Shown: piece after piece, positions 5,623 through 7,122 of the stretch
How positions within the stretch are numbered: the first letter of the stretch is position 1
Layout of the letters: each line of letters starts with the position of its first letter
Origin: Gammaproteobacteria bacterium UBA3498
Lineage (GTDB): Bacteria; Pseudomonadota; Gammaproteobacteria; Pseudomonadales; Pseudohongiellaceae
DNA: 7,122 bases
Assembly: GCA_002377605.1 (NCBI GenBank)
Contig: DFQD01000050.1
Location: 3,458-10,579, forward strand
Reading direction: 5' to 3'
Notes under the pieces: model-generated
What the model was told of the DNA's origin: nothing
The model's database searches: none
What the model saw: only the letters and a program-made list of their open reading frames with translations
Made by a program: the position numbers and the translations under genes

Positions 5623-7122
5623 TTAATTAGTCAGCTCTAACAGCAGCTTATTCAAGCGCGCAGAAAACTCACCGGGGTCTTCAATCTGGCCGCCTTCTGC
5701 CAAACTAGCTTGTCCGAATAACACGGTCACTAAATCTCCAAATCGCTCTTCATCCGGTTCTTTATCCAGTTTTAATAATAAGGGGTGCTCAGGGTTAATT
5801 TCAAATATCGGCTTCGATTCGGGTACTGCTTGGCCAGATGCCTCCATAATCTTGCGCATTTGTGAACCCATGTCATGTTCATCTATGGCAAGACAAGCTG
5901 GCGAATCTATTAGGCGATGCGTTACTCTAACTTCTTTGACTCTTTCGCCTAGCTCCTCTTTGATTCTATTTACTAAATCTGAGAATTCTTTTTCAGATTT
6001 TTCCTGTAGCTCTTTGTCTTCTTCATCTTCAAGCTTACCAAGATTTAATTCGCCTCTAGCAATATCCTGGAATTGTTTACCATCGAATTCGTTCAAATGA
6101 CCCATTAGCCATTCATCGATTCGATCGTGCATCAATATTACCTCGATCCCTTTCTTTTTAAAGATCTCCAAATGAGGACTATTTCGAGCTGCATTTAACG
6201 ACTCTGCCGCAACATAGTAAATTTTCTCCTGCCCCTCTTGCATCCGAGAGACATACTCTTCAAAATTTTCTTCTTGCTCATCGTTTTCTGAATGCGTAGT
6301 AGTAAACTGCAGTAGTTTCGCTACTTTCTCTTTATTAGTGAAATCTTCTGCGGGCCCCTCCTTCATAGTTTGGCCAAACTGTTTCCAAAACTCATTGTAT
6401 TTTTCTTTATCTTTTTTACGTTGTTTGCTGAGCATATCCAAAACGCGTTTTGTTAATGCGCTTCGCATAGAATCAACAACCGGATCTTTTTGTAATATCT
6501 CTCTAGACACATTCAAGGAGATATCATTTGAGTCAATAACTCCCTTCATGAAGCGTAAATATAGAGGCAAGAACTGTTCAGCATCGTCCATAATAAAAAC
6601 GCGCTGCACGTAAAGTTTTAAACCACGTGCTGCCTCTCTATTCCAAAGATCAAATGGTGGTCGGCTAGGTATATATAGGAGACTTGTGTATTCGAGTTTT
6701 CCTTCTACTTTATTGTGACTCCACTCTAGAGGGTCTTCAAAATCGTGGGAAATGTGCTTATAGAATTCCTTATATTCGTCATCCTTAACTTCTGTTCGTG
6801 ATCGTGTCCATAGTGCTTTGGCATCATTTACCGCTTCGTATTCTTTTTTCTTTTTCCCTTTCTTTTTATCTTTATTTTCTTCGTTCGCCGAATAATCTTG
6901 CTTTTCCATCATAACCGGAATGGAAATGTGGTCAGCGTATTTTTTAACAATGCTCCGTAAACGGAAACTTTCTGCGAATTCCTTTGCTTCTTTCTTGAGG
7001 TAAAGGGTCACAGAAGTGCCTCTAGTTTCTTTATTAGCAGAGTCAACTGTGTATTCAGACTCACCCTTTGATTTCCACAATGTAGCTTCTTCGTCGCTTG
7101 TACCAGCTTTTCGAGTTAATAC
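5623..7122 (-). CDS. htpG: Molecular chaperone HtpG (Hsp90), N-terminus cut by window edge
   Basis: HtpG is the bacterial Hsp90, a dimeric ATP-dependent cytoplasmic chaperone. The 499 visible residues start in the last part of the N-terminal ATPase domain: VLTRKAG at the edge matches E. coli near residue 148. The frame is open to position 7122, so the TTG at 7078-7080 is an internal leucine codon, not the start. Visible landmarks, numbered in this fragment, are RGTSVTLYL at about 34-42, the middle domain from ALWTRSR at about 103, YTSLLYIPSRPPFDLW, GLKLYVQRVFIMDDAEQFLP, and LNVSREILQ with the conserved arginine at 207 that contacts ATP phosphate. The C-terminal dimerisation domain ends in EDPGEFSARLNKLLLELTN. 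A lysine-rich insertion (KDKKKGKKKKE, fragment residues 84-94) makes the N-middle linker about 9 residues longer than in E. coli. The ATP-binding pocket residues lie outside the window. The stop is 10 bases from the argS stop, facing it. Confidence 0.96.
   Translation of the reverse strand, partial: VLTRKAGTSDEEATLWKSKGESEYTVDSANKETRGTSVTLYLKKEAKEFAESFRLRSIVKKYADHISIPVMMEKQDYSANEENKDKKKGKKKKEYEAVNDAKALWTRSRTEVKDDEYKEFYKHISHDFEDPLEWSHNKVEGKLEYTSLLYIPSRPPFDLWNREAARGLKLYVQRVFIMDDAEQFLPLYLRFMKGVIDSNDISLNVSREILQKDPVVDSMRSALTKRVLDMLSKQRKKDKEKYNEFWKQFGQTMKEGPAEDFTNKEKVAKLLQFTTTHSENDEQEENFEEYVSRMQEGQEKIYYVAAESLNAARNSPHLEIFKKKGIEVILMHDRIDEWLMGHLNEFDGKQFQDIARGELNLGKLEDEEDKELQEKSEKEFSDLVNRIKEELGERVKEVRVTHRLIDSPACLAIDEHDMGSQMRKIMEASGQAVPESKPIFEINPEHPLLLKLDKEPDEERFGDLVTVLFGQASLAEGGQIEDPGEFSARLNKLLLELTN

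Noticed and set aside
5852..6613. Plus-strand open frames of 82 and 91 residues opposite htpG
   Set aside because: Their serine- and leucine-rich composition is what antisense of a Glu/Lys-rich HtpG produces; there is no independent evidence.
6841..6867. Phase-variable or programmed slippage tract in htpG
   Set aside because: The longest A run on the coding strand is only 6, it is interrupted often, and the frame is intact with conserved sequence on both sides.
7078..7080. TTG as the start codon of htpG
   Set aside because: The same frame stays open through 7122 and the extra 14 residues (VLTRKAG and onward) align with E. coli HtpG, so the gene is cut by the window edge.

Overview
This window looks like ordinary core chromosome of a gammaproteobacterium with moderately AT-rich DNA. 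The proteins align by eye, over most of their length, with the Escherichia coli versions of FabG, FabD, L32, YceD, RluC, ArgS and HtpG. The gene order is a shortened form of the gammaproteobacterial rluC - yceD - rpmF - fab cluster. I cannot name the genus. I see no phage, transposon, CRISPR, toxin-antitoxin or defence genes, and no tRNA or rRNA gene.

Layout, left to right. Positions 1-103 are an AT-rich intergenic edge, and acpP would be expected just beyond it. Then comes a minus-strand block, which reads from right to left: rluC (23S rRNA pseudouridine synthase), yceD (DUF177, 23S rRNA accumulation), rpmF (ribosomal protein L32, too short for an automatic ORF list), fabD (malonyl-CoA:ACP transacylase) and fabG (3-oxoacyl-ACP reductase). 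A 142-base divergent intergenic region separates rluC from plus-strand argS (arginyl-tRNA synthetase). ArgS ends only 10 bases from the stop codon of a convergent minus-strand htpG (Hsp90 chaperone), whose N-terminal part lies beyond the right edge. No stretch longer than 300 bases lacks a gene.

Functionally, the block joins large-subunit ribosome biogenesis (RluC, YceD, L32) to the early steps of fatty acid synthesis. FabD makes malonyl-ACP and FabG performs the first reduction of each elongation cycle. Compared with E. coli, yceF, plsX and fabH are missing from between these genes, and argS sits where rne would be.

The most useful non-coding observations are three. A near-consensus sigma-70 promoter lies so close to the yceD start codon that the mRNA should be almost leaderless. 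An exact 12-base motif is repeated upstream of both rluC and yceD at similar distances and in the same orientation. Genes that appear to start transcripts lack a Shine-Dalgarno sequence, while internal cistrons have one. I did not find a convincing new biological system here.
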